64,000 nucleotides of DNA from Idiomarina sp. X4. Lineage in GTDB: Bacteria > Pseudomonadota > Gammaproteobacteria > Enterobacterales > Alteromonadaceae. The notes beneath the pieces are model-generated. The model saw only the letters and a program-made list of their open reading frames with translations, ran no database searches and was not told where the DNA came from. The stretch spans positions 682,001-746,000 of the forward strand of contig NZ_CP025000.1 in the NCBI RefSeq assembly GCF_002808045.1, written 5' to 3'. A program made the position numbers and the translations under genes. This document shows, in pieces, positions 19,372 through 29,287 of the stretch. How positions within the stretch are numbered: the first letter of the stretch is position 1; each line of letters begins with the position of its first letter.

Positions 19372-19522
19372 TCGTATTACCTCTCATTTGCTTGCATGAA
19401 TTCAAGACGGTTCACTAGTGCGGCGTATTATACGGATTTTACGCTGAAATTCCCATGCGAGAGGACTATAAATCAGATAATTCAGGGTATAAACAAGGTG
19501 AATGGATGCCGTGGTTGCGCCC

Positions 19523-22500
19523 TCATTGAGGACGCTCCACTTTTTGAACAATCGCGTACATAACAGGCACTACGAATAGCGTCAGTACTGTCGCAAACCC
19601 GAGACCAAACATAATGACCGTCGCCATGCTGGCAAAGAAGTCATCAAACAGCAGTGGCAACATGCCCAGTATGGTGGTTGCCGCCGCCATGCCCACCGGC
19701 CTTACACGGCTCACAGCGGCCTCAACTAACGCATCAACTCGCGATTTACCGGTTTCGAGCTCAACGTTGACCTGTTCCAGTAGCACCACGCCATTTTTAA
19801 TCAGCATGCCTGACAAACTTAAAAAGCCTAACAGCGCCATAAATCCAAAGGGCTTATTCAGCAGCAATAGACCAACCGTCACACCAATTATCGATAGTGG
19901 TACTGTCGTCCATAGAACAGCGGCGTGTCGAATGCTGTTAAACAGCAGCACGGTAATAATAAACATGACCAGAAAGCCTAACGGTAACGCACCGAACAAT
20001 GCTTTTTGTGCTTTGCTTGACGCTTCGTGCTCCCCTCCCCAACTCAACTCGTAACCCAAAGGCAGTTCAATCGCTTCTATTTTGGGGCGAACTCGTTCGA
20101 ACACCTGAGCTGCGGTTTCATTACTCAAAATATCGTGATCAGCCATCACCGTCAGTGTCCGTTTACGGTCACGTCTCAGTATGAGCGGATCTTCCCATGT
20201 GGTTTCAATACTTCTCACCACTTGCGCCAGCGGTATAAAACGATCCAACACGGGGCTGTAAATTTGCAGCTCCTGCCAGTTGTTCAAGTCGACACGTTCG
20301 GCCGCCGGTGCTCGCTTTACAATTGGCAGCAGATCGGTGCCATCACGATAAATGCCAATTTGCTGGCCAACGAAGTTACCGAGCAATACGTTGTTCACAT
20401 CCTCTTTAGTGACACCTGCTCGTCTTCCAGCCGCTTCGTCATACTGAGGCTGTAATAATTTGGTTCGCTGTCGCCAGTCAGAGCGAATATTGACCGCGCC
20501 GGCATCGTCCCGCAGTATCGCCTGCGCTTGCTCGCTCAACTCACGTAATACCTGAATATCCGGTCCGGAAAAGCGAGCTTCAATTTTTGCCGGCGTTGCC
20601 GGACCAATCTCGACCCGAATTAGCTTGTCTTCAACGTCCGGATGAGCGTTTTTAATGCGCTGCCGAATATCCGCCATTAGCGCTGACATAGACTCCTTGT
20701 CTTTCACGCGAACCAGCAATTGCGCATAGCTTTCGTAGCTTTTTTCAACCAAATAAGTCAACGTAAAACGCGGGGCGCCCTGACCGACGGTCGTTGCCAC
20801 GGAAACCACCTCTTGCTTATCCAGCAGATAATCTTCCAGACGTTTTGAGTCCTGCTCGGTGTGGCGAATATCAGTTCCTTGTGGATACCATAAGTCCACA
20901 TAAAACAGTGGCGTTGTGGAAGGTGGAAAAAAGGCTTGTTTTACCTGCCCGAAACCCACCACCGCCAGTACCAGCATAATGATCATTGCCGACATGCTGG
21001 CCGCGCGATGCGTTAAACAAAAACGCAACGCACTTCGATACTTTACATAGAGTGGGTGCTTAAAGGCATCGTCGTTCTCATCGCCAATGTCTTTTTCGGA
21101 ATAGAGTCGGTCGGCTAAAAACGGAATCAGCGTTAATGCCGTTACCCAACTTAGCAATAAAGAAATAAGCAAGACCCAGAACAAGCTACCCGCGAACTCA
21201 CCAGTGGCGTCAGAAGAAAGGCCGATTGGTGCAAAGGCAATAATACCAATAATGGTAGCCCCTAACAGCGGCCATTGGTTTTGCTTAACCACCTGCGTAG
21301 CAGCTTGAAGTTTGCTCTGCCCCCGACGCATACCCACCATAATACCGTCAGCAATCACAATGGCATTATCGACCAGCATACCTAAGGCGATAATCAGTGC
21401 GCCTAACGACACCCGCTGCAGGTTAATATCACCAAGCCGCATGAAAATGAACGTGCCGAGTACCGTCAGCAGCAACACCGAACCAATCAGCAAACCACTT
21501 CTAAAGCCCATGGACAGTAGCAGCGCCACAACCACAATCGCTACCGCCTCGACTAAGTTCAGCAAAAAGTTATTAACGGAGTTTTCAACTTCGTGGGGTT
21601 GATCATAAATGCGCTCAACGTTCATGCCAATTGGCTGAGCGTAGGAAAGGTCGTCCAAACGCCGTTCAAGTCGCTCTCCAACTTCCACAACGTTCACATC
21701 ATCGGCGAAAGACAGTGCTAGCCAGAGTGACGGCTTTCCGTTATAACGCACCACGTGATCAGGGATATCCTTCGTTTCGCGATAGATGTCAGCTACGTCG
21801 CGCAAATAAATACGTTCTCTGGCGCCTGGGTTACTAATCACCAGTTTTTCCATGTCTTCGACGGAAGAAAATTCACCGTTAGTGGCAATACGCATGGACT
21901 CTTCATTAATCGTCACGCGTCCAGCATTTGCCACGGCATTTTGCGTTTGCAGTAAATTGGCGACTTGCTGGGGTGGGATACCAAAGTTACCCAGCTGTGC
22001 TCGTGACACTTCGACAATGACCTGCTCCTGACGTTCGCCTGACAGCATGACTTTACCGACACCGTCGACCAAGACCAGCTCGCGCCGGAGAAAGTCCGCG
22101 TAATGTTCAATGTCTTTGTACGAATAGTCAGGTCCGGTAATCGCCAGCATGACACCATACACGTCGGAGAAGTCGTCACGGACAATAGGCTCGCCGGTGC
22201 CCGGCGGTAAGCGTCGTTTCGTATCATTGACCTTGCGCCGAAGTTCATCCCAAATTTGTTCGAGATCATCCGCCCGGTAAATGCTTTTCATCTCGACCGT
22301 AATTTGCGATAGCCCTGGCTTCGATATGGAGCGAATATTGTCTACGTAGCTCAGTTCCTGGATCGCATTTTCAAGGCGATACGTTACTTCCTCTTCCACT
22401 TGTCGAGCCGAAGCGCCGGAATATGGCGTTATGACCATTGCTTGCTTTATCGTAAACTCAGGATCTTCCAGACGACCCAGCTGAGTTAAAGCGACGATTC

Positions 22501-22573
22501 CTCCGACCAATAACAACAGCAAAAACATCCAGCTGGTGGTTTTTCGGGTCATGCTATAGCGTGCAATATCCAT
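19523..22573 (-). CDS. RND family efflux permease
   Basis: Inner-membrane proton-driven pump of the AcrB/MdtB superfamily, 1016 residues. MDIARYSMTRKTTSWM and the first membrane segment are followed by the periplasmic porter (QVEEEVTYRLENAI), the central membrane block with the relay aspartates in LGMLVDNAIVIADG, and a second repeat (GFLSLSGMLIKNGVVLLEQ). The start at 22573 overlaps the adaptor stop by one base (TAATG) and is preferred to an upstream in-frame codon at 22597. Substrate unknown. No outer-membrane channel gene is adjacent. Confidence 0.93.
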   Translation of the reverse strand: MDIARYSMTRKTTSWMFLLLLLVGGIVALTQLGRLEDPEFTIKQAMVITPYSGASARQVEEEVTYRLENAIQELSYVDNIRSISKPGLSQITVEMKSIYRADDLEQIWDELRRKVNDTKRRLPPGTGEPIVRDDFSDVYGVMLAITGPDYSYKDIEHYADFLRRELVLVDGVGKVMLSGERQEQVIVEVSRAQLGNFGIPPQQVANLLQTQNAVANAGRVTINEESMRIATNGEFSSVEDMEKLVISNPGARERIYLRDVADIYRETKDIPDHVVRYNGKPSLWLALSFADDVNVVEVGERLERRLDDLSYAQPIGMNVERIYDQPHEVENSVNNFLLNLVEAVAIVVVALLLSMGFRSGLLIGSVLLLTVLGTFIFMRLGDINLQRVSLGALIIALGMLVDNAIVIADGIMVGMRRGQSKLQAATQVVKQNQWPLLGATIIGIIAFAPIGLSSDATGEFAGSLFWVLLISLLLSWVTALTLIPFLADRLYSEKDIGDENDDAFKHPLYVKYRSALRFCLTHRAASMSAMIIMLVLAVVGFGQVKQAFFPPSTTPLFYVDLWYPQGTDIRHTEQDSKRLEDYLLDKQEVVSVATTVGQGAPRFTLTYLVEKSYESYAQLLVRVKDKESMSALMADIRQRIKNAHPDVEDKLIRVEIGPATPAKIEARFSGPDIQVLRELSEQAQAILRDDAGAVNIRSDWRQRTKLLQPQYDEAAGRRAGVTKEDVNNVLLGNFVGQQIGIYRDGTDLLPIVKRAPAAERVDLNNWQELQIYSPVLDRFIPLAQVVRSIETTWEDPLILRRDRKRTLTVMADHDILSNETAAQVFERVRPKIEAIELPLGYELSWGGEHEASSKAQKALFGALPLGFLVMFIITVLLFNSIRHAAVLWTTVPLSIIGVTVGLLLLNKPFGFMALLGFLSLSGMLIKNGVVLLEQVNVELETGKSRVDALVEAAVSRVRPVGMAAATTILGMLPLLFDDFFASMATVIMFGLGFATVLTLFVVPVMYAIVQKVERPQ

Positions 22574-23646
22574 TACAGCCCCCGTTCGCGTTGCCATTCA
22601 CGAACTTCTTGGCCTTCCCGAAGCTGATGAACGCCGGCAACTACTATGGTTTCACCTTCTTCTAAGCCGCTGACGATAGTCAGTCCGTCATTAGTCGCGG
22701 TACCAACCACCACCTTGCGCTTTTCAACGGTCATGTCATCGCCCACGACCCACACATAAGAAGGGGGCTGTTCGGTATCACTGCCATTGGTAAATACGGC
22801 TTTTGTAGGTACCAAAATACCGGTGACGGTCGAGCGCAGCACTTGTGACATATCGACGACGACAGTCGCGGTCATACCCGGAAGAACATTCAGGTTGTCG
22901 GGTTTCGGTAAAGTGAACACGACTTCATACGTGTTGGTTGCAGGACCCGCTTGCGAATCCCACTCTTTAAGATGCGCCCGGAATTGAAATTCCGGCGCAG
23001 CATCAAACCGAATCATTGGCTCATAGTCTGTCTGCTTCTTAACTCTCGCAAAAAGCTGCTCTGGCACTTGGATACTCACATCCACCGCATTATTAATTTG
23101 CAAGGTAACAATGGGCTGTTTCGGTTGGATATTTTCATAAGCTTCTACAGCCAGGCTCGCAATAACTCCGTCAAAAGGCGCTCTCAGCTCGGTATACTCC
23201 AAATTCGCTTTTGCCGTTTCATAGTTCGATTTCGCTACCGCTCGCTGCGACTCAATTTGGTCAAACTGAGCCTCTGACATAACGCCCTCGCTTACCAGCA
23301 CCTTGTTTCTTTGGTATTGAGACTGAGCTAACTCGTATTGCGCTTTTGCCTGGTCGACAGCCAGTTGATAGTCGGTCGGATCCAGCCTTGCAATAAGCTC
23401 ACCTTGCTTAACTTCCGCACCAGGCCTTACCGGAAGTTCGGTAATTTCACCCGCAACACGAAACGTCAGCTGTGCCACTTTAGCGGCTTCCACCACGCCC
23501 GGGAACTCACGAAGTTGCGCGCCACTATTTTCGGTCACCGTCAGCAATTTAACCGGACGGGCATCCTGTGTTTTTTCGCTTTGTGCAGGTGCTTCACCGC
23601 AAGCAGCAATGAGTAAGATAAGGGATGTAACGACTAGCCAACGCAT
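22573..23646 (-). CDS. RND periplasmic adaptor lipoprotein
   Basis: Membrane fusion protein linking the RND pump to an outer-membrane channel, 357 residues. Lipoprotein signal MRWLVVTSLILLIAAC gives lipidated Cys16. The barrel-sandwich half-motifs are seen around LPVRPGAEVKQGELIARLD and LRAPFDGVIASL, with an alpha-hairpin between (about residues 95-150, rich in Gln, Glu and Ala). First gene of the pump operon and divergent from a LysR-type regulator, which probably controls it. Confidence 0.93.
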   Translation of the reverse strand: MRWLVVTSLILLIAACGEAPAQSEKTQDARPVKLLTVTENSGAQLREFPGVVEAAKVAQLTFRVAGEITELPVRPGAEVKQGELIARLDPTDYQLAVDQAKAQYELAQSQYQRNKVLVSEGVMSEAQFDQIESQRAVAKSNYETAKANLEYTELRAPFDGVIASLAVEAYENIQPKQPIVTLQINNAVDVSIQVPEQLFARVKKQTDYEPMIRFDAAPEFQFRAHLKEWDSQAGPATNTYEVVFTLPKPDNLNVLPGMTATVVVDMSQVLRSTVTGILVPTKAVFTNGSDTEQPPSYVWVVGDDMTVEKRKVVVGTATNDGLTIVSGLEEGETIVVAGVHQLREGQEVREWQRERGL

Positions 23647-23688
23647 ACCAAGTTCCTAATAACGGAGTGTTCAATTGATAAATAGTTT

Positions 23689-23702
23689 ACTGCACGTACA
23701 GT
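23689..23702. promoter_or_regulatory. Candidate operator between LysR regulator and pump operon
   Basis: ACTGCACGTACAGT is a near-perfect 14-bp palindrome in the 102-bp divergent gap. A wider inverted repeat, TTCAAT (about 23670) and ATTGAA (about 23712), surrounds it. LysR-type factors commonly bind such sites; the assignment is inference. Confidence 0.4.
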
Positions 23703-23748
23703 TACAATTATATTGAATTAAAATTAAAAACTTAATCAGCATAACTTA

Positions 23749-24627
23749 ATGAATTTATCACACTTAAAAATGCTGATTGCGGTCGCAGAGCTTGGCAGCC
23801 TACAAAAATCAGCAGAGCATTTAAACCGAACGCAATCGGCCGTCAGCATGGCCTTAAAAAAGCTCGAACAAAGCGCGGGCTTTGAACTGTTTAACCGGCA
23901 AGGCTACCGACTGCAATTAACCGAACAAGGTCAGCATTTTTTACGACAGGCCGAAGAGGTCGTGCGCCAGCAAGAGCGTCTACAGTCGCTGACTGAAAAA
24001 CTGAAATACGGCGCCGAACCCTTGCTGACGCTTTGCTATGACCATACCTGCGACAGTAAGCTGTGGCTGCCCAGTATTGAGCATATACAACAGCATTACC
24101 CCGCCACCGAAGTTCACATTGACGGCGAGTCACAAATGCGAGCGCTCAAACGCATCGATAACGGCTCTGCTGATTTAGCATTATGCCCATGGTTGCCGTT
24201 ATTTCGTCAGTATGGCGACTTTGAAACTCTACCCGTGGCGCCTTTCGAGCTCACAGTGGCCATTGCATCTTCTTTGGTGAATGAGTTCGGGCGCATACCA
24301 TCAAGTCGGCAAGATTTGCTCGAGTTGCCAATGCTAGTGCCTCAAAATTTAGAGATCGGCATTAATTTAGATGCGGTACTGCGTTTACCCAGTCAGCAGC
24401 GCATACGCGTGAATGAAGTGAACACTCAATTTGAGCTATTAAAAGCCGGCTTTGGTTGGGGGATCATTCCTCGACATATTGCCGAAAGCGCACTTGAGTC
24501 CGGTGAACTGGTTGAAATAAGCATTCCCGGTTTCATCCAACAAGTCCGTCTGGAAATTCATTTGGTTCGCTCAGCAAACCGGACATTAGGGCCAGCTGCA
24601 AACACTATTTGGAAGAAGTTTTCTTAG
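23749..24627 (+). CDS. LysR-family transcriptional regulator
   Basis: 292 residues. The N-terminal winged helix-turn-helix is clear: LKMLIAVAELGSLQKSAEHL, then TQSAVSMALKKLEQ and LFNRQGYRLQLTEQG; the rest is the effector-binding domain (about residues 90-290). It is divergent from the RND pump operon with 102 bp between starts, the usual arrangement for a LysR regulator and its target. Effector unknown. Confidence 0.92.
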   Translation: MNLSHLKMLIAVAELGSLQKSAEHLNRTQSAVSMALKKLEQSAGFELFNRQGYRLQLTEQGQHFLRQAEEVVRQQERLQSLTEKLKYGAEPLLTLCYDHTCDSKLWLPSIEHIQQHYPATEVHIDGESQMRALKRIDNGSADLALCPWLPLFRQYGDFETLPVAPFELTVAIASSLVNEFGRIPSSRQDLLELPMLVPQNLEIGINLDAVLRLPSQQRIRVNEVNTQFELLKAGFGWGIIPRHIAESALESGELVEISIPGFIQQVRLEIHLVRSANRTLGPAANTIWKKFS

Positions 24628-24674
24628 TTCAGAACGACGTTAATAACAACCTGCCGCTGAGGGGATGTAAGCGA

Positions 24675-24788
24675 GTAGCCTGATGCTATTGCATCAGGTG
24701 AGATTACTTAGCCGGCACAGGCGTATAAATCATTCGCGCATGCCGGCATCTTTCGATATCTAACCTGACGTAAATAACGTCAGGCTAG
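24675..24788. repeat. Inverted REP pair with central hairpin (BIME-like)
   Basis: Left: GTAG + CCTGATGC-TATT-GCATCAGG (24675-24698). Right, inverted: CCTGACGT-AAATA-ACGTCAGG + CTAG (24764-24788). The right stem differs from the left with both sides changed together. Between them GCCGGCA (24711) and TGCCGGC (24741) form a further hairpin. It lies between the convergent LysR and cusA genes. Confidence 0.85.
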
Positions 24789-24810
24789 GGTGAAGTCGCG
24801 GCTGTCCAAG

Positions 24811-27800
24811 CTATTTCCTCCCAAGATAAAACACAGCAGGAATGAGCAACATAGAGACCAATGGCGCCAAAATCATGCCGCCAACCATTGGCGCGGCAAT
24901 GCGCTGCATGACCTCATTGCCAATACCACTACCCAGCATAATCGGTAGGAGCCCAATCACAATGGTTGCTACCGTCATCGCTTTGGGACGCACTCGCAGC
25001 ACCGCCCCTTCAACAATTGCGGACTCCAGCTGTTCGCGCTTTTCACCAACGCCTTTCCAGGCATTATTTAAGTAAAGCAGCATCACCACGCCAAATTCTG
25101 CGGCAACACCAGCGAGGGCTATCATGCCGACAATAACCGCCAGCGACAGGTTATAGTCAAGCCAGTAGAGCAACCATAAGCTCCCCGTTAACGCCAGTGG
25201 TAAGGTAGCGATAACCAGCAATGCCTGGCTCATGGAGCGAAACGTTAAATAAAGCAGTATAAGAATCAGCGCTAATGTCAGCGGAATAATCTCTTTCAGG
25301 TCTGCTTCGACTTGCTGCATCGCCTGATACTGCCCCGTCCAGCTCCAGTTATAACCGGTTGGCATTTCCAGTTGGCTTAGCTCATCATTCACCGCTGCGA
25401 TGTACTCACTCACTGTCACACCAGCGGCAGGCTCAATAAACACCCAGCTGCTTAAACGCGCATTCTCGCTTTTTAACACAGCAGGCCCTGAACTTAGCTC
25501 AACCGTTGCCACATCCGATAACGTTAACCAGCGCCCATCATCAGCCCTAATAGGCAGCTCACGCAACTTATCAATGTGGTCACGTGCATTACGTGGATAG
25601 CGCAAGTTAATTGGGAAACGCTCATTGCCCTGCACCGAGGTGGCTATATTTGCTCCTCCAATGGCCTGGGTCAGATGCCTTTGAATATCCGATTGCGTTA
25701 AACCAAAACGGGCCGCCTCACGCAGTTTTGGAGTCACTTCAATATAGCGTCCGTCAGCGGCTCGCTCTGCAATAACCGATGCCGTTTCTTCTCGCTCCGC
25801 TAGACGCTTTTCAATATCGGTTGCCAACGCTTGTATTTCGCCAAACTCGGCTCCGCTCACCTTTATCGCCAACGGTGTTTTAACTCCCGTTGCCAACATT
25901 TCTATGCGAGTTCTTATGGGCATCACCCAGGCGTTTGTCAGCCCCGGAATCTGAACGGCGTCATCCAGCTCCGCAGTGATGTCATCCACCGTTTTACCCT
26001 CAGGCCATTCCGACTCCGGTGTCAGAGTAATACTGGTCTCAATCATGGTTAACGGTGCCGGATCCGTCGCGGTATCTGCCCGTCCGATTTTGCCAAAGAC
26101 ACGTTCAACTTGCGGATGCTGTGCTATCAGCTCATCGGTTTGTTGAAGCAGCTCTCCGGCTTCGTTGACGCTGATACCCGGTAATGTCGTCGGCATATAC
26201 ATTAAGTCGCCCTCATACAACGGCGGCATAAGTTCATAATCAAGCTTTTGCCACGGATACCAAGCGGTTGCCGTCACAGCGACACACAAAATGATAAGTA
26301 CTTTCGGCCAACGCAGCGTGAGATTTAAAAACGGCCGATAGAGCCAAATGAGTCCCCGAGTTAACGGGTTGGCATTTTCCGATGGAATTTTTCCTCTGAC
26401 GAGTAGCGCAATGAGCACGGGAATGAGTGTTACCGCCAGAATAGAGGCCGCCCCCATCGCCAGCGTTTTTGTATACGCTAACGGTTCAAATAATCTACCC
26501 TGCTGACCTTGTAGCGCAAAGACCGGAATAAAGCTCACGGTGATGACCAGCAAAGAGAAAAACAGAGATGGGCCTACTTCGCTGCACGCATCGGTAATTA
26601 GGCGCCAACGATGAGCACCTTTTGCTGGCTCTTTGTGCTGCTCCTGATACGCATACAAATGCTTATGCGCATTTTCTATCATAACAATAGCGGCATCGAC
26701 CAGAGCACCAATAGCTATGGCAATGCCCCCCAAACTCATAATATTGGCGCTGATACCCAGCCCGTTCATTATCCAAATAGCGAGTAATACTGACAGCGGC
26801 AGACTAATAACCGCGACTAACGCTGAGCGCGCGTGCCATAAGAACAAAACACAGACAATAGCGACCAATGCCATTTCTTCAATGAGCTTCGAGGTAAGAT
26901 TATCAACCGATGCCTGAATCAGCTGCGATCGATCGTAAGTAGTGACAAGCTCAACGCCTTCGGGTAAACCTTGTTTTAACTCATCGAGTTTCGCTTTGAC
27001 GTTATCAATGGTCTGCAAGGCATTAGCGCCGTAACGCATCACCACAATACCGCCAACCACTTCACCTTCGCCATCTAAATCAGCAACGCCCCGACGTACC
27101 TGTGGGCCTAAGCGAACATGAGCGACATCTTCCAGTAACAGTACTCCATCGTTCTCTGAACGCTTCACTAATGGCAGTTGGCGCAAGTCTTCGATAGATT
27201 GAATGTAACCAAGCCCTCTCACCATATACTCGGCTTCGGCCATTTCCACCACAGAACCACCGACTTCGGCATTGGCCTGTTGAATAGCTTGCTCAATGTC
27301 AGTCAGCGTTAATTCATACTGATGCAATTTGCTGGGCTCAACAACAACCTGGTAAGTCTCCACCATGCCGCCAACGCGGGCGACTTCGGCAACCCCCTCA
27401 ACACTTTGCAACTCTTGCTGAAGGTACCAGTTTTGTAACCGTGTGAGCTCTCCTAGATTATGTTCACCACTGTTATCAACCAGGGCGTATTGGTAAATCC
27501 AACCAACACCGGTGGCGTCAGGACCGAGACTGGGCTGAACGTCAGCCGGCAACTGACTCTTAGCCTGATCCAAATACTCTATTACCCGGCTTCTTGCCCA
27601 GTAAGGGTCAGTTCCCTCTTCAAAAATAACGTATACATAAGAGTCACCAAAGAAAGAAAAACCACGTACTGATTTTGTGTCTGGTACCGACAACATGACG
27701 CTCGACAGCGGATAGGTGACTTGTTCTTCAACAACCGCAGGCGCCTGCCCCGGATAGTTGGTTTTGACAATGACCTGCACGTCAGACAAGTCAGGAATCG

Positions 27801-27912
27801 CATCCAGTTTGGTTTGCTGCAACGACTGCCACGCTAAATAACTTAACGCAGCGAACAACAGTAACACCAGCAATGGGTTACGAAGTGAAGCTTGTATAAT
27901 CCGGGTAAGCAT
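24811..27912 (-). CDS. cusA: CusA/CzcA-type heavy-metal RND pump
   Basis: Inner-membrane proton antiporter exporting metal ions from periplasm or cytoplasm, 1033 residues. HME-RND hallmarks: EEQVTYPLSS near the N-terminus, relay region GGIAIAIGALVDAAIVMIENAHK, and the second repeat GMIALAGVAAEFGVVMLLYL. Methionines that correspond to the Cu/Ag Met triad of E. coli CusA appear in LMYMPTTLPG, LTMIETSITL and IEMLATGVKTP, so Cu(I)/Ag(I) is more likely than Zn/Co/Ni. The start overlaps the cusB stop (TAATG). No cusC-type outer-membrane gene or CusRS pair is nearby. Confidence 0.93.
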   Translation of the reverse strand: MLTRIIQASLRNPLLVLLLFAALSYLAWQSLQQTKLDAIPDLSDVQVIVKTNYPGQAPAVVEEQVTYPLSSVMLSVPDTKSVRGFSFFGDSYVYVIFEEGTDPYWARSRVIEYLDQAKSQLPADVQPSLGPDATGVGWIYQYALVDNSGEHNLGELTRLQNWYLQQELQSVEGVAEVARVGGMVETYQVVVEPSKLHQYELTLTDIEQAIQQANAEVGGSVVEMAEAEYMVRGLGYIQSIEDLRQLPLVKRSENDGVLLLEDVAHVRLGPQVRRGVADLDGEGEVVGGIVVMRYGANALQTIDNVKAKLDELKQGLPEGVELVTTYDRSQLIQASVDNLTSKLIEEMALVAIVCVLFLWHARSALVAVISLPLSVLLAIWIMNGLGISANIMSLGGIAIAIGALVDAAIVMIENAHKHLYAYQEQHKEPAKGAHRWRLITDACSEVGPSLFFSLLVITVSFIPVFALQGQQGRLFEPLAYTKTLAMGAASILAVTLIPVLIALLVRGKIPSENANPLTRGLIWLYRPFLNLTLRWPKVLIILCVAVTATAWYPWQKLDYELMPPLYEGDLMYMPTTLPGISVNEAGELLQQTDELIAQHPQVERVFGKIGRADTATDPAPLTMIETSITLTPESEWPEGKTVDDITAELDDAVQIPGLTNAWVMPIRTRIEMLATGVKTPLAIKVSGAEFGEIQALATDIEKRLAEREETASVIAERAADGRYIEVTPKLREAARFGLTQSDIQRHLTQAIGGANIATSVQGNERFPINLRYPRNARDHIDKLRELPIRADDGRWLTLSDVATVELSSGPAVLKSENARLSSWVFIEPAAGVTVSEYIAAVNDELSQLEMPTGYNWSWTGQYQAMQQVEADLKEIIPLTLALILILLYLTFRSMSQALLVIATLPLALTGSLWLLYWLDYNLSLAVIVGMIALAGVAAEFGVVMLLYLNNAWKGVGEKREQLESAIVEGAVLRVRPKAMTVATIVIGLLPIMLGSGIGNEVMQRIAAPMVGGMILAPLVSMLLIPAVFYLGRK

Positions 27913-28952
27913 TAGTGACCTCCATGTTCATGAGACATGACAGGTGCTTTCTCACCGCCTGGCTGCATCCCTCGCAGTGACGCTTCAGAATCTAAAAGAA
28001 ACTGACCGTTAGTGACCACTCGCTCACCCTCAGAAAGACCTTCTTTTATAACCACTTCATCGTCAACCCGCAGACCGGTCTTAACTTCCCTTACAGCAAA
28101 CTCCTGTTCACCAACTTGTACCAGTACCCGATTATTTTTAGCGGTCGTAATTAAACTTTTAACCGGAACAACCAAGGCGTTTTTTACAGGCGACAGCTCA
28201 ACATGACCGGTTGCCCATAGTCCCTCGCGAAGGCTATCTATGGAGCTATCAATAGGCACACGAGCGGTGAGTGTTTGAGTCTGCGGGTCTACTTGCGGGT
28301 AAACGTAGTCAATTTTGTTCATCCAGTGACCACTTACCTGATCCGAACCTAAGTGGACCATTTGACCGGTACTGAGTTGGTCAGCATAGCGCACTGGAAT
28401 ATCGAGCATAAACCAGAGCTGTTGGTCGTCAGTAATGGTCATTAATTCTAACCCCGGACTCACATACATGCCTTGCTGAATATTAAGTTCAGTGACATAG
28501 CCCGACTGCGGCGCATAATAGTCCACTTCGTAGGACGCTTGCTTGGTTTTTTCCAGCTCGTTAATTTGTTGCTCATTCATCCCCAGCAGCAGTAAGCGTT
28601 GTTTCCCCCGACGTTTGAATTGCCGCTGACTTTCGGCGTTGCCTACTTCGTTTAGTGAGTTTAGAAGTTGAAGATAGTCGTCTTGAGCAACGACTAAATC
28701 AGGCGCATACACCCGGTAAAGTTTTTCTCCCTGCTCCACCCACTGACCTTCAACATCGGCATATAATTCTTCAACCCAGCCCTCGGCGCGAGAATGCACA
28801 TGATACTTTGCCGACTGTTGCCAGCGTACCTGCGCCTGAGCCTTTAGCATGGGCTGCAGATCTTTACGAGTGGCTTTCGCCGTGGTGACACGTATCGCCT
28901 GTTGCTGCGCCCTGGGGACATGAAAGCTCTTTTCTGAAGACATTTCGCTCAT
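27912..28952 (-). CDS. cusB: CusB-type adaptor, N-terminus split off by a frameshift
   Basis: Periplasmic adaptor of the metal efflux pump. This reading frame (346 residues, ATG at 28952) has the barrel-sandwich and barrel domains ([47 protein letters not shown]) and a His-rich end, HEHGGH, but no signal peptide or lipid anchor. The missing signal peptide and metal-binding domain are in the previous gene. One more G in the six-G run at 28968-28973 would join the two frames through a His/Met-rich linker, [11 protein letters not shown]. As it stands the protein would remain in the cytoplasm; the start overlaps the previous stop as ATGA. Confidence 0.85.
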   Translation of the reverse strand: MSEMSSEKSFHVPRAQQQAIRVTTAKATRKDLQPMLKAQAQVRWQQSAKYHVHSRAEGWVEELYADVEGQWVEQGEKLYRVYAPDLVVAQDDYLQLLNSLNEVGNAESQRQFKRRGKQRLLLLGMNEQQINELEKTKQASYEVDYYAPQSGYVTELNIQQGMYVSPGLELMTITDDQQLWFMLDIPVRYADQLSTGQMVHLGSDQVSGHWMNKIDYVYPQVDPQTQTLTARVPIDSSIDSLREGLWATGHVELSPVKNALVVPVKSLITTAKNNRVLVQVGEQEFAVREVKTGLRVDDEVVIKEGLSEGERVVTNGQFLLDSEASLRGMQPGGEKAPVMSHEHGGH

Positions 28953-29230
28953 GTCATGCCCGCTATGCCCCCCTCAGTCATTTGAGGTTCCTGCTTTTTC
29001 TCGCGCTCAACCAAATCCATACCGCATATCGGGCAAGTGCCTGGCTCGTCTTTTACGATCTGACTATGCATAGGGCACACGTATTCCGTTTCAGCATCAA
29101 AGGGGTTCTTATCACTGTCGTGCTGACTCTGATGCTGATGCTCGCTATGGTCTTGCCAAGCTGCGGCGAATGAGCTGGATGTTGGCGTACTGAAAATAAG
29201 CGCAATTAGCGCTAGTAATAAAATTCGCAT
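28949..29230 (-). CDS. Signal peptide plus heavy-metal-binding domain (N-terminal part of CusB)
   Basis: 93 residues: signal peptide [20 protein letters not shown] with cleavage near FAA, a His-rich stretch ([11 protein letters not shown]), then the heavy-metal-binding domain [20 protein letters not shown] with GMDL after it. In many CusB proteins exactly this domain precedes the adaptor in one chain. The frame ends 4 bp inside the cusB start. Either a naturally separate metal-binding protein or, more likely, the 5' part of a frameshifted cusB gene. Confidence 0.82.
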   Translation of the reverse strand: MRILLLALIALIFSTPTSSSFAAAWQDHSEHQHQSQHDSDKNPFDAETEYVCPMHSQIVKDEPGTCPICGMDLVEREKKQEPQMTEGGIAGMT

Positions 29231-29287
29231 GGTTTACCACCTAAAATAATGACAACAAACTTTACTAAGAAAGCGGATTTCTTTTTA

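Noticed and set aside
28949..28957. The ATGA overlap as proof that the metal-binding protein and CusB are two normal genes
   Set aside because: The second frame has no export signal and the joined reading gives a typical full CusB, so a frameshift explains it better.
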